From contig CAZGFY010000001.1 in NCBI GenBank assembly GCA_964525015.1, positions 62,001-126,000 of the forward strand: a stretch of 64,000 bases of DNA. Reading direction: 5' to 3'. How positions within the stretch are numbered: position 1 is the stretch's first letter; every line of letters starts with the position of its first letter. A program made the position numbers and the translations under genes. The notes below the pieces were generated by a model, which was not told the origin of the DNA, did not search any database, and worked only from the letters and a program-made list of their open reading frames with translations. This document shows, piece by piece, positions 34,350 through 44,068 of the stretch. This stretch comes from RGIG3102 sp964525015. Its GTDB lineage: Bacteria; Bacillota; Clostridia; Oscillospirales; Ruminococcaceae.

Positions 34350-35729
34350 TTATTTTAAATATTCTAAAATTGAACTCGCAGCTTTTGTTCCAGCGCCCAT
34401 TGCTTCAATAACAGTTGCAGCACCAGTAACAGCGTCGCCCCCTGCCCAGATATTTTCTTTTGAAGTCCTCATATTATCATCAACTTTAAATCCACCACGT
34501 CTAGTTAATTCTAATTCTGGAAGGCTTGATTTTAATATTGGATTTGGATTAGTTCCTATTGCCATAATAACGCAGTCGACATCTAAAAGATATTCGCTTC
34601 CTTCAATAGCTTTAACTGAAGCTCGCTCTCCTTCATTTGCAGGTGGAATTCGATCCATTTTAATTAGCTGTAATTTATTAACTCTTCCTTTTTCATCAGC
34701 AAAAATTTCAACTGGGTTATTCAATGTTAAAAATTCTATCCCTTCTTCTTTTGCGTGATGAATTTCTTCAAGTCTAGCTGGCATTTCTTTTTCGCTTCTT
34801 CTATAAACAATGCTAACCTTGCTTCCGTTTCTTTTGGCAACTCTCGCTGCATCCATCGCAACATTACCGCCACCTACAACAACAACATGGTTGTATTTAA
34901 TATTTGGTGTATCGCTTTCTTCTTTGTAAGCTTCCATTAAATTAAATCTTGTTAAATACTCATTAGCAGAAAGTACATTTGCAAAGTTTTCGCCCTTTAT
35001 CCCCATAAATGATGGCAACCCTGCACCACTTCCAATAAAGAAAGCTGAAAACCCTTGATTTTCTAATTGATTAACTGTGACAGTTTTCCCAACTATTGTA
35101 TCTGTGCTTATTTTAACACCTAATTCTTTTAAATTATCAATTTCATAATTAACAATTGATTTTGGCAATCTAAATTCTGGAATCCCATACATTAAAACTC
35201 CACCTGCTTTATGAAGTGATTCAAAAATTTCAACTTCTACTCCGTTTTTCGCTAAAATCCCTGCACAAGAAAGCCCAGCTGGGCCTGCACCAATAACGGC
35301 TACCTTTTTATTTTGTTTTTCTTTTATATCGCTTGATTTAATATCATTTTCTCTTGCCCAATCAGCACAAAACATTTCAAGACGACCAATTGCAACGCTC
35401 TCACCTTTTTTTGCTCTAACACAATTTTTTTCGCATTGATTTTCTTGTGGGCAGACTCTTCCACAAACAGCTGGAAGTGCATTTTGAGTTTTTATTGAAT
35501 CAAAGGCTGATTTAATATCATTGCTTTTAATATGATTAATAAAGGCTGGAATATCAATATTAATCGGACATCCTTGAACGCAAGGTTTGTGCTTGCAATC
35601 AATGCATCTATTTGCTTCATTAACAGCCATATCCAAAGTATATCCAAGGCTCACTTCTTCAAAATTTTTATTTCTAATATCTGCATCTTGAGTTGGCATT
35701 GGAGTTTTATTTTCTTGTTTATTGTACAT
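34350..35729 (-). CDS. nfnB: NfnB, FAD/Fe-S subunit of NADH-dependent ferredoxin:NADP+ oxidoreductase (glutamate-synthase-small-chain-like)
   Basis: 459 residues. The N-terminal Fe-S region has CIDCKHKPCVQGCP and CGRVCPQENQC; two Rossmann motifs follow, GAGPAGLSCAGIL near residue 143 and VVVGGGNVAMDAAR near 285. Alone it could be read as glutamate synthase small subunit, but the gene directly upstream encodes the matching NfnA subunit, so the electron-bifurcating NfnAB complex is much more likely. It links NADH, NADPH and reduced ferredoxin pools, which fits an anaerobe with ferredoxin-type oxidoreductases. Confidence 0.88.
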   Translation of the reverse strand: MYNKQENKTPMPTQDADIRNKNFEEVSLGYTLDMAVNEANRCIDCKHKPCVQGCPINIDIPAFINHIKSNDIKSAFDSIKTQNALPAVCGRVCPQENQCEKNCVRAKKGESVAIGRLEMFCADWARENDIKSSDIKEKQNKKVAVIGAGPAGLSCAGILAKNGVEVEIFESLHKAGGVLMYGIPEFRLPKSIVNYEIDNLKELGVKISTDTIVGKTVTVNQLENQGFSAFFIGSGAGLPSFMGIKGENFANVLSANEYLTRFNLMEAYKEESDTPNIKYNHVVVVGGGNVAMDAARVAKRNGSKVSIVYRRSEKEMPARLEEIHHAKEEGIEFLTLNNPVEIFADEKGRVNKLQLIKMDRIPPANEGERASVKAIEGSEYLLDVDCVIMAIGTNPNPILKSSLPELELTRRGGFKVDDNMRTSKENIWAGGDAVTGAATVIEAMGAGTKAASSILEYLK

Positions 35730-35754
35730 AGTTATAATAATTCCTTTCTTGATG

Positions 35755-35819
35755 GTTTGTGTTTTTTGCTATTAATAAATATTTGAAAAGGATACTACTT
35801 CACAGCAAAATTCACAAAC
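35755..35819. repeat. Partial counterpart of the 25.6-kb inverted-end element
   Basis: GTTTGTG (35755-35761) mirrors CACAAAC (35813-35819), and the right part (TTCACAGC then AAAATT) resembles the right part of 25635-25716. It lies between nfnA and nfnB. Similarity is short and may be chance. Confidence 0.2.
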
Positions 35820-35824
35820 TTATG

Positions 35825-36646
35825 CTATCCATTCATTTTGCAGATATGCTCTTGTTCTTGCTCTTTATAAGTTGAATTTCTAATCATTAACTCTTCAAAA
35901 TTAACCTTATGTCCATCAAAATCCGGACCATCTACGCAGGCAAATTTAATCTCGTTATCAACAGTTACACGGCAACCACCACACATACCTGTCCCATCAA
36001 TCATAATAGGATTTAAGCTAACGATTGTTTTTATATTATATTTTTCACTTACACTGCAAACTGCTTTCATCATCATTACTGGGCCAATTGCAATAACTAA
36101 ATCATATTTTTTACCATTCACAATATTTTCTTCTAATGCATTAGTTACAAATCCTTTAATTCCATAGCTTCCATCATCAGTGCAGATAGTTAAATTAGTT
36201 GCTGATTCTTTCATTTCATCTTCTAAAATAACAATATCTTTATTTCTAAATCCAGCTATAACATCAACATTTGCACCATTGTCTTTAAGCCATTTTGCTT
36301 GTGGCATAGCAATTGCACAGCCAACACCACCACCAATAACGCAAACATTTTTATATCCGTCTAAATGAGTTGCGCTTCCAAGTGGCCCTGCTAGATGTGC
36401 AATATTATCGCCAGTATTTTTTTTACTTAATTTCATAGTGGCAGCACCTATTGCTTGAAACACAATAGTTACATTGCCATCTTCTTTATTATATGATGAA
36501 ATTGTTAGTGGAACTCTTTCTGAATTTTCATCTCCCATAACAATAACAAATTGTCCAGGCTGTATATTTTGTGCAAGGACTGGTGCGTTTATTTTTAATG
36601 AATATGTTGTATCATTAAGCTGTTTTTTTTCTAAAATCTTAAACAA
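35825..36646 (-). CDS. nfnA: NfnA, ferredoxin-NADP reductase-type subunit
   Basis: 273 residues. It starts with an FAD-binding domain (IQPGQFVIVMG, RVPLTISSY) and a nucleotide domain (CVIGGGVGCAIAMPQA). The C-terminal DGTGMCGGCRVTVDNEIKFACVDGPDFDGH carries the cysteines of a [2Fe-2S] cluster, as in NfnA and dihydroorotate dehydrogenase electron transfer subunits. With NfnB encoded directly downstream the bifurcating complex is the natural reading. Confidence 0.88.
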   Translation of the reverse strand: MFKILEKKQLNDTTYSLKINAPVLAQNIQPGQFVIVMGDENSERVPLTISSYNKEDGNVTIVFQAIGAATMKLSKKNTGDNIAHLAGPLGSATHLDGYKNVCVIGGGVGCAIAMPQAKWLKDNGANVDVIAGFRNKDIVILEDEMKESATNLTICTDDGSYGIKGFVTNALEENIVNGKKYDLVIAIGPVMMMKAVCSVSEKYNIKTIVSLNPIMIDGTGMCGGCRVTVDNEIKFACVDGPDFDGHKVNFEELMIRNSTYKEQEQEHICKMNG

Positions 36647-36669
36647 AATCTATACCTCTCTTCCTTTGT

Positions 36670-36686
36670 GTTCACAAGCTGTGAAC
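36670..36686. repeat. 17-nt palindrome in the nfnAB leader
   Basis: GTTCACA-AGC-TGTGAAC is a perfect 7-bp inverted repeat just after the expected transcription start. It may be an operator or a leader hairpin. Confidence 0.5.
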
Positions 36687-36702
36687 AGAATATCTAACAA
36701 GA

Positions 36703-36731
36703 AGTATACCACCAATTCATATGAAATGCAA
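36703..36731 (-). promoter_or_regulatory. Promoter of nfnAB
   Basis: Minus strand TTGCAT (36731-36726), 17-nt spacer, TATACT (36708-36703) with a GG before the -10. Confidence 0.65.
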
Positions 36732-36771
36732 ACAATTTATATCGTTAAATAATTATCTTTGACACTAGATA

Positions 36772-36822
36772 AAAATAAGGATATTTAGCATTATTTATCT
36801 ATAAGCTAAATATCCTTATTTT
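36772..36822 (-). terminator. Terminator of the cardiolipin synthase gene
   Basis: An 18-bp stem (36772-36789 with 36805-36822) and a T-tract on the minus strand. Confidence 0.85.
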
Positions 36823-36832
36823 GAATATTTCA

Positions 36833-38374
36833 TCACATAAGCGGCGAAAAAATTTTCATAATCGCTTGATATATTTTTTTATATAACGGTGCATTTTTTA
36901 TATCCTGCATAGTGATTTTGTTTGAATCAGAAAGTGTGTTTAAAAAATCTTTTTTAACTTCAAGCGGGATTTCACCATTATAAAAAACTGTTCCATTTTC
37001 AAAGTGAAGATATAAGCTTCTATAATCTAGGTTTGCAGTTCCAATAAGAGCTATTTTATCATCTGAAACTGCCATTTTTGAATGAATAAACCCTGGTGTA
37101 TATTCATAAATTTCAACCCCCGCTTCAATTAAAGGCTTATAGTAGCTTTGCGTTAACCAAAAGGCATACCATTTATCAGGTATTCCAGGTGTAATTATCT
37201 TTATTTCTATCCCACTTTTAGCCGCAAGCTGAAGGCATGTTATCATTTCTTCACCTAGTATTAGATATGGAGTTGTTATATAAACGTATTTTTCAGCCTG
37301 CTGAATAATATTCATATAAACATTTTTTGATACTGTTTCCCAGTCAAGTGGAGAATCAAAATAAGTTTGAATAGTTTCTGTTCCTTCTTTTCTTGATTTT
37401 CTAGATTTATATTTTTCTATATCAGTTGTACTATTAGTTACAAAATCCCACATAGATAAAAATGATGCCGTCATAGGGTAAACGCAGTGCCCCTCAACCA
37501 TAAACCCTGTGTCTTTCCAAACGCCAAAACGCTCTATATGATTAATGTATTCATCTGCTAAATTCAACCCACCAATAAAGCCTTTATATCCATCAACTAT
37601 AACTAATTTTCGATGTGAGCGATGATTAAGCATTAGATAATCTGATAATCTTAAAGAAAATGTAAGTGGAGTAAATTCTTCGCATTTAATTCCATTTTCC
37701 TTTAAAATCTCTATTTCTTTTTTAGGCATTTTCAAAAGACTTCCATAAGAATCATAAACAATTCTTACATCAACCCCTTCTTTGACCTTCCTTTTTAAAA
37801 TATCAAAAATCGAATCAAACATAAATCCAATATCAATAATAAAAAATTCCATAAATATAAATTTTTCAGCAGTTTCAAGCTCTTCAACCAGCTTTTTAAA
37901 AAATTCTTCACCAAAAGCAAAATATTCGTATGGAACCTTATCATATAAAGGAGCTTTTGCATAGTTATTTAAGTAAGCAGAAGTTCTAAAGTTAGATTTA
38001 TTTCTTTTATACAGTTTATAAAACAATTTATAATCAACATCGAGTGCTTCCTCGCTTCTTTTAATACAAGCGTTCATTTTTTTAGCAAGTGCAGAATTGC
38101 TCCCCCTTTGCCCTAAAATCCAATAAATAATTATTCCAAACGGTGGCAAGAAAACAATTAAAGTTATCCATAATAATTTATAACTCGAATTTAATTCGCT
38201 TCTATTTAATAGTAATAAAATAATAAATCCACTAAAAAGAACTAAGTATGAATAAATTTCTCTAAATGATACATTAAAAGAAATCGTAACTGAAAACAAG
38301 AATATAAACTGAAAAACTATAAGTAAAATTATTAAAAATGGGCGTGAAAGCATTATACTAATTAATTTTTTCAT
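36833..38374 (-). CDS. cls: Cardiolipin synthase
   Basis: 513 residues: two N-terminal membrane helices, then two phospholipase-D motifs, HRSHRKLVIVDG (about residue 235) and HSKMAVSDDKIALIGTAN (about 430). It condenses two phosphatidylglycerols into cardiolipin and glycerol in the membrane. GTAGTT-type genes of this size are standard in Firmicutes. It has its own promoter and terminator. Confidence 0.92.
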   Translation of the reverse strand: MKKLISIMLSRPFLIILLIVFQFIFLFSVTISFNVSFREIYSYLVLFSGFIILLLLNRSELNSSYKLLWITLIVFLPPFGIIIYWILGQRGSNSALAKKMNACIKRSEEALDVDYKLFYKLYKRNKSNFRTSAYLNNYAKAPLYDKVPYEYFAFGEEFFKKLVEELETAEKFIFMEFFIIDIGFMFDSIFDILKRKVKEGVDVRIVYDSYGSLLKMPKKEIEILKENGIKCEEFTPLTFSLRLSDYLMLNHRSHRKLVIVDGYKGFIGGLNLADEYINHIERFGVWKDTGFMVEGHCVYPMTASFLSMWDFVTNSTTDIEKYKSRKSRKEGTETIQTYFDSPLDWETVSKNVYMNIIQQAEKYVYITTPYLILGEEMITCLQLAAKSGIEIKIITPGIPDKWYAFWLTQSYYKPLIEAGVEIYEYTPGFIHSKMAVSDDKIALIGTANLDYRSLYLHFENGTVFYNGEIPLEVKKDFLNTLSDSNKITMQDIKNAPLYKKIYQAIMKIFSPLM

Positions 38375-38459
38375 AACCTTATATCCCCCTTAATCAAGAT
38401 AAATTTTATTAAATTAACAAAGTCAAAATATCAATACACTTCTTTATTATTGTATTAAT

Positions 38460-38488
38460 ATTTTATCATATATGATATTATTATTCAA
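38460..38488 (-). promoter_or_regulatory. Promoter of cls
   Basis: Minus strand TTGAAT (38488-38483), 17-nt spacer, TAAAAT (38465-38460). The spacer contains an ATCATATATGAT palindrome. Confidence 0.55.
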
Positions 38489-38534
38489 TAAGTAAGCAAT
38501 CAATTTTATCCATATTTTTATAACTATAATATAT

Positions 38535-38562
38535 AAAAAAGCGAATAGCAATCGCTATTCGC
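38535..38562 (-). terminator. Terminator after the transketolase pair
   Basis: GCGAATAGC (38541-38549) pairs with GCTATTCGC (38554-38562), followed by a T-tract on the minus strand. It likely ends the long operon of division and repair genes. Confidence 0.85.
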
Positions 38563-38600
38563 CTAATTTATTTAATAATTCTATACTCCGTTATCTAAAA

Positions 38601-39536
38601 CTAGATATTCTCTTTAACTTTTTTAACTATGTTTTCTGCATTAAGTCCGTATATATCTAAAAGCTCTTTTGCACTTCCTGATTTTCCAAAAACGTCCATA
38701 ACTGCAACTGGCACAACTTTGCAAGGGATGTTTTCTGAAACCACTTCAGTTACAGCACTGTATAATCCACCGATAACATTGTGTTCTTCGCAAGTGATAA
38801 TTAGTCCTGTATCAATACTTGCTTTTATAATAATTTCTTTATCGATTGGCTTAATTGTGTGCATATTTATTACTCTTGCTGAAATTCCTTCTTCTTCAAG
38901 AGTTTTTGCAGCATCTAACGCTCTTGCAACCATTAATCCTGTTGCAATAATCGTAACGTCTGTTCCTTCTTTCATTGTAACGCCTTTTCCGATTTCGAAT
39001 TTATAATCATCACTATGAACAACTGGAACTGCCAAACGACCAAATCTTAGGTAAACTGGTCCTTTTAATTCTGCGGCTGCAAAAACTGCTGCTCTTGCTT
39101 CCACATCATCACAAGGGTTTATAATTGTCATTCCTGGGATAGTTCTCATTAATGCAATATCTTCATTACATTGATGAGATGCACCATCTTCACCAACTGA
39201 AATACCAGCGTGAGTTGCAGCTAGTTTAACATTTAGGTGTGGGTAGCCTATTGAATTTCTGATTTGCTCAAATGCTCTTCCAGCTAAAAACATACTGAAT
39301 GAAGAAACAAATGGTATTTTTCCCATTGTTGAAATACCCGCAGCTGTTGCAACCATACTGCTTTCAGCTATACCACTATTAAAAAATCTTTCTGGGAATT
39401 CTTTTTTAAATATTGCAGTTTTAGTAGCTCCTGAAAGATCGGCATCAAAAACAACTATATCTTTGTTTAGAGCACCAAGCTCTTTTAAAGCATTACCATA
39501 ACTTTCTCTTGTTGCAACTGATTTTACTTCTGACAT
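38601..39536 (-). CDS. Transketolase, C-terminal subunit
   Basis: 311 residues carrying the pyrimidine-binding and C-terminal domains. SGIAESSMVATAAGIS and EDGASHQCNEDIALMRTIPG are typical of the split form. It pairs with the N-terminal subunit encoded 2 nt upstream on the minus strand. It moves two-carbon units in the pentose phosphate pathway. Split transketolases are common in Clostridia. Confidence 0.92.
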   Translation of the reverse strand: MSEVKSVATRESYGNALKELGALNKDIVVFDADLSGATKTAIFKKEFPERFFNSGIAESSMVATAAGISTMGKIPFVSSFSMFLAGRAFEQIRNSIGYPHLNVKLAATHAGISVGEDGASHQCNEDIALMRTIPGMTIINPCDDVEARAAVFAAAELKGPVYLRFGRLAVPVVHSDDYKFEIGKGVTMKEGTDVTIIATGLMVARALDAAKTLEEEGISARVINMHTIKPIDKEIIIKASIDTGLIITCEEHNVIGGLYSAVTEVVSENIPCKVVPVAVMDVFGKSGSAKELLDIYGLNAENIVKKVKENI

Positions 39537-39538
39537 AA

Positions 39539-40384
39539 TTAGATACCCCCCATTTCACTTAGCTTTGCATCTAATTCTGCAATAGCTTCTTTAAACTGTT
39601 CATCATTTGGTGCTGAGCCATGCCAAGCAGCCTTATCTTCCATAAATGAAACGCCTTTACCTTTAATTGATTTTTGAATTACAACCCAAGGTTTTCCGTT
39701 TTTTTCTTTAGTTTTTTCAAATGCTGCGTGAATGCTATCAAAATCGTGTCCATCACAAGTTGTAACATTCCAGCCAAAAGCTAGAAATTTTTCATCAATT
39801 GGATAAACAGACATAACTTCATCAACCTTACCATCTATTTGAAGATTATTATTATCAACCACTGCAACTAAGTTATCAAGCTTATAATGGCTTGCAAACA
39901 TTGCACTTTCCCAAACCTGACCTTCTTGAATTTCGCCATCACCTAAAACAGTGTAAACTGTGATATTTTTATTATCAATTTTTGCACCTAAAGCCATACC
40001 ACAAGCAGCCGAAATCCCTTGACCTAGTGAGCCAGTTGACATATCAACACCTGGAATACCTTTCATATCTGGGTGACCTTGAAGCATCGCATTTGGTTTT
40101 CTTAGTTTTAAAAGTTCTTCTTTTTCAAAATATCCTTTAGCTGCAAGAACTGCATATAAAGCAGGTGCTGTATGCCCTTTAGATAAAACAAATCTATCTC
40201 TTTCTTCACATTTTGGATTTTTCGCATCAACATTCATTTTGTAAAAATACAGATAAGTTAATGTATCAATAACAGACAATGAGCCACCTGGATGTCCACT
40301 TTTAGCTCCGTGTACAGCTGTTACAATATCCTTCCTTGCAATATGAGCTAATTTAATAAGCTCAGATTTTTTCTCTAAATTCAT
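39539..40384 (-). CDS. Transketolase, N-terminal subunit
   Basis: 281 residues with the thiamine diphosphate motif starting at GDGEIQEGQVWE and ending at VVDNNNLQIDG. The HGAKSGHPGGSLS segment is the usual N-terminal mark. Together with the downstream subunit it gives a complete transketolase. Confidence 0.93.
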   Translation of the reverse strand: MNLEKKSELIKLAHIARKDIVTAVHGAKSGHPGGSLSVIDTLTYLYFYKMNVDAKNPKCEERDRFVLSKGHTAPALYAVLAAKGYFEKEELLKLRKPNAMLQGHPDMKGIPGVDMSTGSLGQGISAACGMALGAKIDNKNITVYTVLGDGEIQEGQVWESAMFASHYKLDNLVAVVDNNNLQIDGKVDEVMSVYPIDEKFLAFGWNVTTCDGHDFDSIHAAFEKTKEKNGKPWVVIQKSIKGKGVSFMEDKAAWHGSAPNDEQFKEAIAELDAKLSEMGGI

Positions 40385-40426
40385 AATAAAACCCTTTCCT
40401 TTCTTTATAAGAGCGAATAAAAAATA

Positions 40427-41245
40427 CTAGTACAAATTATATGATTGCATAATTTGCAAAATCAAATGCCCAACTCCACCTTGGGTGCAAGATGGAACAA
40501 TCATTTTACAAATCTCTTTTATATCATCAGGTGCATTATCAACTGCTACTGATAATCCAGCCAATTTCAATATTTCAACATCGTTATAATAATCCCCTAT
40601 AACAATTGTGTTTTCTATGTTCATATCTAATTTTTTGCAAAGTGTTTTAAGTGCAGTCCCTTTTGAAACGCCTTTTGGAAGTATTTCAAAATAAAGCTGA
40701 TGACTTCTAACAAATTTTAACTCTTCATATCCTATTTCTTTACAATACTCTTCAACTAGATTTGCTGTTTCTTGATTTGTTGCAAATAAAACCTTTATCC
40801 AGTTAACATTTATATCATCAATTTCCTTTATAGTATAACTTAAACTTTCTTCGCTGACATGGTTATAGGTGTACTCGTTTTCTTTTATTAAATAAATTCT
40901 AAAGTTCTCACCCATAATTTCACAGCCAATTTCAGGAAACTTTTTTAATATTTTTAAAACAGCTTCTTTTGCAGATTTTGGTAAAAGTTCTCGATGTAAA
41001 AATCTATTTTTACTAAAATCCCAAAGCACTCCACCATTATATGTAATCGCTGGTGCATTTAAAGAAATCTTTTTCAAAACTGGGGTAATTGCAGCGACAC
41101 TTCTTCCTGTTGCAAGTGTAAATCTCCCCCCGTGCCTTTGGAATTTTTCAATCATTTCAATATTAAACTCTGGAATTCCATTAGCATTTAATAAAGTGTT
41201 ATCTAAATCACTTATAACTAAAATGTCTTTTAAATTTTTTGTCAC
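40427..41245 (-). CDS. Cof-type HAD hydrolase
   Basis: 272 residues. Motif I is ISDLDNTLLNANG with two Asp, motif II has TLATGRSV, and motif IV is IVIGDYYNDVEIL. A C2-type cap domain lies between. These phosphatases act on sugar or flavin phosphates and their exact substrate is hard to predict. It lies between rluD and the transketolase genes. Confidence 0.85.
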   Translation of the reverse strand: MTKNLKDILVISDLDNTLLNANGIPEFNIEMIEKFQRHGGRFTLATGRSVAAITPVLKKISLNAPAITYNGGVLWDFSKNRFLHRELLPKSAKEAVLKILKKFPEIGCEIMGENFRIYLIKENEYTYNHVSEESLSYTIKEIDDINVNWIKVLFATNQETANLVEEYCKEIGYEELKFVRSHQLYFEILPKGVSKGTALKTLCKKLDMNIENTIVIGDYYNDVEILKLAGLSVAVDNAPDDIKEICKMIVPSCTQGGVGHLILQIMQSYNLY

Positions 41246-41277
41246 GTTAATAGATCTTCCTTTCTGAAAGACTTAAT

Positions 41278-42192
41278 TTAAACCTTTACTTTTTTATAAA
41301 ATTTTTCAAATTCATAACACCAATCTGCTGAAAACTCCATATATTCTAAAGTTCTTGGATGAATAAAACCTAACACTTTTGCATGAAGAGCCTGCCCTTT
41401 TATCTCAGTTAAAACATTTTTAGGACCATAAACTGCATCTCCTGCTAAAGGATGATTAATATGTGCTAAATGAACTCTTATTTGATGAGTTCTTCCAGTT
41501 TTCAGCTTCGCTTCTATAAGTGTAAAGCCTTTTAGCTTTTCAACAACTTTATAGCTTGTGTAAGCTTCTTTTGAGTTCATTTGTGTCACACAGAATTTCT
41601 TTCTATCATTTTTGTGCCTGCCAATTGGCAAATCTATAATCCCCTCATCAGTTTTAAGATTACCATAAACAATAGCGTTATAAATTCTATGAATACTATG
41701 CTCTTTAAACTGTTTTGCTAAACTCTCATGGGTAAAATCATTTTTTGCAACAATTAAAAGCCCTGATGTATCCTTATCAATCCTATGAACTATTCCTGGC
41801 CTTTTAGTGCCATTAATTCCCGAAAGAGAATCTTTGCAATGAAACATTAATGCATTAACTAAAGTATCAGTATAGTTTCCACTAGCGGGATGAACAACCA
41901 TACCTTTAGGTTTATTTACAACTAATAAATCATCATCTTCATAGTATATATCTAACGGAATATCTTGTGCCAAAATATCTAAATCATCTGCTTCTGGCAC
42001 GATTATTTCTATTTCATCATTTTCTTTTATTTTATAGCTTTTATTTTGCGTTTTTCCATTAACTTTAATATTTTTATCTTCAATTAATTTATGAATGAAA
42101 TTCCTTGAAAACTCAGTATTTTCAGCTATAAAGCTATCTAATCTTTTTAAACTATCTTCTTTTAAAGATTTTAAAATAATTGTTTCTATCAT
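41278..42192 (-). CDS. rluD: 23S rRNA pseudouridine synthase (RluD family)
   Basis: 304 residues. An N-terminal S4 RNA-binding domain (SLKRLDSFIAE, KNIKVNGK) is followed by the catalytic HRIDKDTSGLLIVAKN with its Asp and the GRTHQIRVHLAHINHPLAGD motif. Its ATG overlaps the lspA stop codon by 4 nt, as in many Firmicutes, where lspA and rluD are neighbours. Confidence 0.92.
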   Translation of the reverse strand: MIETIILKSLKEDSLKRLDSFIAENTEFSRNFIHKLIEDKNIKVNGKTQNKSYKIKENDEIEIIVPEADDLDILAQDIPLDIYYEDDDLLVVNKPKGMVVHPASGNYTDTLVNALMFHCKDSLSGINGTKRPGIVHRIDKDTSGLLIVAKNDFTHESLAKQFKEHSIHRIYNAIVYGNLKTDEGIIDLPIGRHKNDRKKFCVTQMNSKEAYTSYKVVEKLKGFTLIEAKLKTGRTHQIRVHLAHINHPLAGDAVYGPKNVLTEIKGQALHAKVLGFIHPRTLEYMEFSADWCYEFEKFYKKVKV

Positions 42193-42659
42193 TTATTTTC
42201 GCCTTTTTTCTTGTTTTTAAATTCGATGTGTATTGTGTATACAATAGCTAGAAAAACTGCTATACACACATATGAATCTGCGACATTGAATATCGCAAAA
42301 TCCATAAACAATACTTCAAAATAATCAACCACATATCCTAGGCGAATTCTATCTATTAAATTGCCTATTCCACCAGCTATTGCAAGCGCTAACAGCCATT
42401 TTTCTACTTTATCAATCTGTTTTGATTTAAATAAAAGATAAAACATTCCAATTATCGCAACACTTGTGACGATAATTAAAAATAATGTGCTATTACTAAA
42501 AATACTAAATGCCGCACCAGTATTCTCTGCGTATTTTAACCCTAAGATATTTGGAATAACTGTTATCGTAGAGCCATCTAGAAGATGCTCTACTGCTAAA
42601 AATTTACTATATTGATCTATTGCTATTAAAAAAATTATAAATAAAATATATGTTATCAA
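42189..42659 (-). CDS. lspA: Lipoprotein signal peptidase
   Basis: 156 residues with four membrane helices, an AENTGAAFSIF segment and the aspartate motifs GNLIDRIRLGYVVDYF and IFNVADSYV. It cleaves the signal peptides of prelipoproteins, including the Tat and Sec lipoproteins predicted in region 1. Confidence 0.94.
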   Translation of the reverse strand: MITYILFIIFLIAIDQYSKFLAVEHLLDGSTITVIPNILGLKYAENTGAAFSIFSNSTLFLIIVTSVAIIGMFYLLFKSKQIDKVEKWLLALAIAGGIGNLIDRIRLGYVVDYFEVLFMDFAIFNVADSYVCIAVFLAIVYTIHIEFKNKKKGENK

Positions 42660-42686
42660 AAAATGCTCCTATTTTTATATAAATTT

Positions 42687-42717
42687 AAGAAGATTAACAG
42701 AGTTTGCTAATCTTCTT
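42687..42717 (-). terminator. Hairpin between divIVA and lspA, partial terminator
   Basis: AAGAAGATTA (42687-42696) pairs with TAATCTTCTT (42708-42717). There is no clear T-tract, so it may slow or trim the transcript rather than end it. Confidence 0.4.
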
Positions 42718-42727
42718 AAGTTTGGTT

Positions 42728-43279
42728 CTATCCTTCAAAAATACTTGAAATTTTATTTTCTTCGCCTTCAGTTTCATCAGTTTCAATTAAAGTTTCTTGT
42801 AGTTCTACTTCTTCTGTGTTTTCAGCTGGTTTTTCTTCTCTTGGAAGAGTGCTTAATGATTCTATATGGGTTTTATATAAATTTAAAACTGTTTCTCTAA
42901 ATTCACCCACTTCATGTTTTAATCTTTTAATATTAGCTTCATACATATTATGCTCTTCATGAGCATCAGCTAATATTGAGTTTTTCTTAATTTGTGCTTC
43001 CTTTAGGATTAAATCTGCTTTTTGATGAGCTTCCTGAATAATGCTTTCACCTAATTTTTGAGCAGAGATAAGAGTTTTTTTAATATTTTCCTCTTCACCC
43101 TTTAATGATTCAACTTTTTCAGCTAAAGTGAATAATTGATCTTCTAATTCTCTTTTTTCAGCATCTTTTGCTTCTATACTACTCGCAACTTTATCTAAAA
43201 AAGCCTCAACGTCTTCTGTTCTATACCCTCTCATCACTTTTTCAAATTCAATACGACGGATTTCTTCTGGTGTAAACAT
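42728..43279 (-). CDS. divIVA: DivIVA-family division/polarity protein
   Basis: 183 residues. The conserved N-terminal lipid-binding segment (MFTPEEIRRIEFEKVMRGYRTEDVEAFLDKV) is followed by a long coiled coil (about 30-140) and an acidic tail. It recognises curved membrane at the poles and the division septum. Its place after ylmH matches the Firmicute dcw-flanking cluster. Confidence 0.9.
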   Translation of the reverse strand: MFTPEEIRRIEFEKVMRGYRTEDVEAFLDKVASSIEAKDAEKRELEDQLFTLAEKVESLKGEEENIKKTLISAQKLGESIIQEAHQKADLILKEAQIKKNSILADAHEEHNMYEANIKRLKHEVGEFRETVLNLYKTHIESLSTLPREEKPAENTEEVELQETLIETDETEGEENKISSIFEG

Positions 43280-43294
43280 ATAATTTTTCTCCTT

Positions 43295-44068
43295 TTAATA
43301 CTTTTTAATATCAATAAAAATTCTATCTTTTTTACTCTTATTATTTTCAGTTAATATCTTGTATTTTCCGTGTTTTTTAATGCTGATTACATCCAAATCA
43401 TACATTTTAAAATCAGCAGATTTTACAACCATTTGATTAACTGTTACAAGTCCTTGCTTTAAAAGAGTTTGTATACTACTCCTACTTTGCTTTAAAATAG
43501 CACTTAAAACGCTATCTAATCTAAGCGAGGCAACAGTGGCAGTTCTAGTTTGTGTAAAGCTTTCTTTATAAAAAAGCTCACCTAGATAAACTTCAAACTC
43601 AACATTTATATTTTTAATCTGTTTTAATTCATCTAAAATTATTTGTGTAAAATTTTGATGTAAAGCTATGTAAACTTTATCCGAAAAAACTAAAATATCT
43701 CCAATGTATTCCCTTTTAATCATTAAACTCATAAGGCTTCCTAAAAAATCTCTATGCGTTAGGTTGTGCTCTTTAATTAAATCGCAAGAAATAATATCAA
43801 TTTGATACTCATAATCATACACTTCATCATTTTCTTTATAAATAACGCCTATGCACCTTTGCCCATCTCCAAGATATCCATAGCTAAAATCTATTTTAAC
43901 ACCTTGATATTTATTGAAAACAGCAGTTATTAATTCTTTTTCTCGCAAATTTAAAAAGCTCGTAAAACTTTTAATTGAGTAATTTTTAGCTTTTAAAATA
44001 AGTTCTTCAGCTTTTTTACAAAACACAGTTTCCTGCGTTGTTTGTGGGGGGATAAATCCTCTTTTCAT
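43295..44068 (-). CDS. ylmH: YlmH-like S4-domain RNA-binding protein
   Basis: 257 residues. The N-terminal region (about 1-170) is the YlmH domain and the C-terminal part (SLRLDSVLSAIL...KQGLVTVN) is an S4 domain. Bacterial YlmH acts in the ribosome-rescue response. It overlaps the sepF stop codon by one base, and divIVA follows directly. Confidence 0.85.
   Translation of the reverse strand: MKRGFIPPQTTQETVFCKKAEELILKAKNYSIKSFTSFLNLREKELITAVFNKYQGVKIDFSYGYLGDGQRCIGVIYKENDEVYDYEYQIDIISCDLIKEHNLTHRDFLGSLMSLMIKREYIGDILVFSDKVYIALHQNFTQIILDELKQIKNINVEFEVYLGELFYKESFTQTRTATVASLRLDSVLSAILKQSRSSIQTLLKQGLVTVNQMVVKSADFKMYDLDVISIKKHGKYKILTENNKSKKDRIFIDIKKY

Noticed and set aside
34350..35729. Glutamate synthase small subunit
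   Set aside because: No large subunit is present, and the NfnA-type gene directly upstream makes NfnB the better reading.
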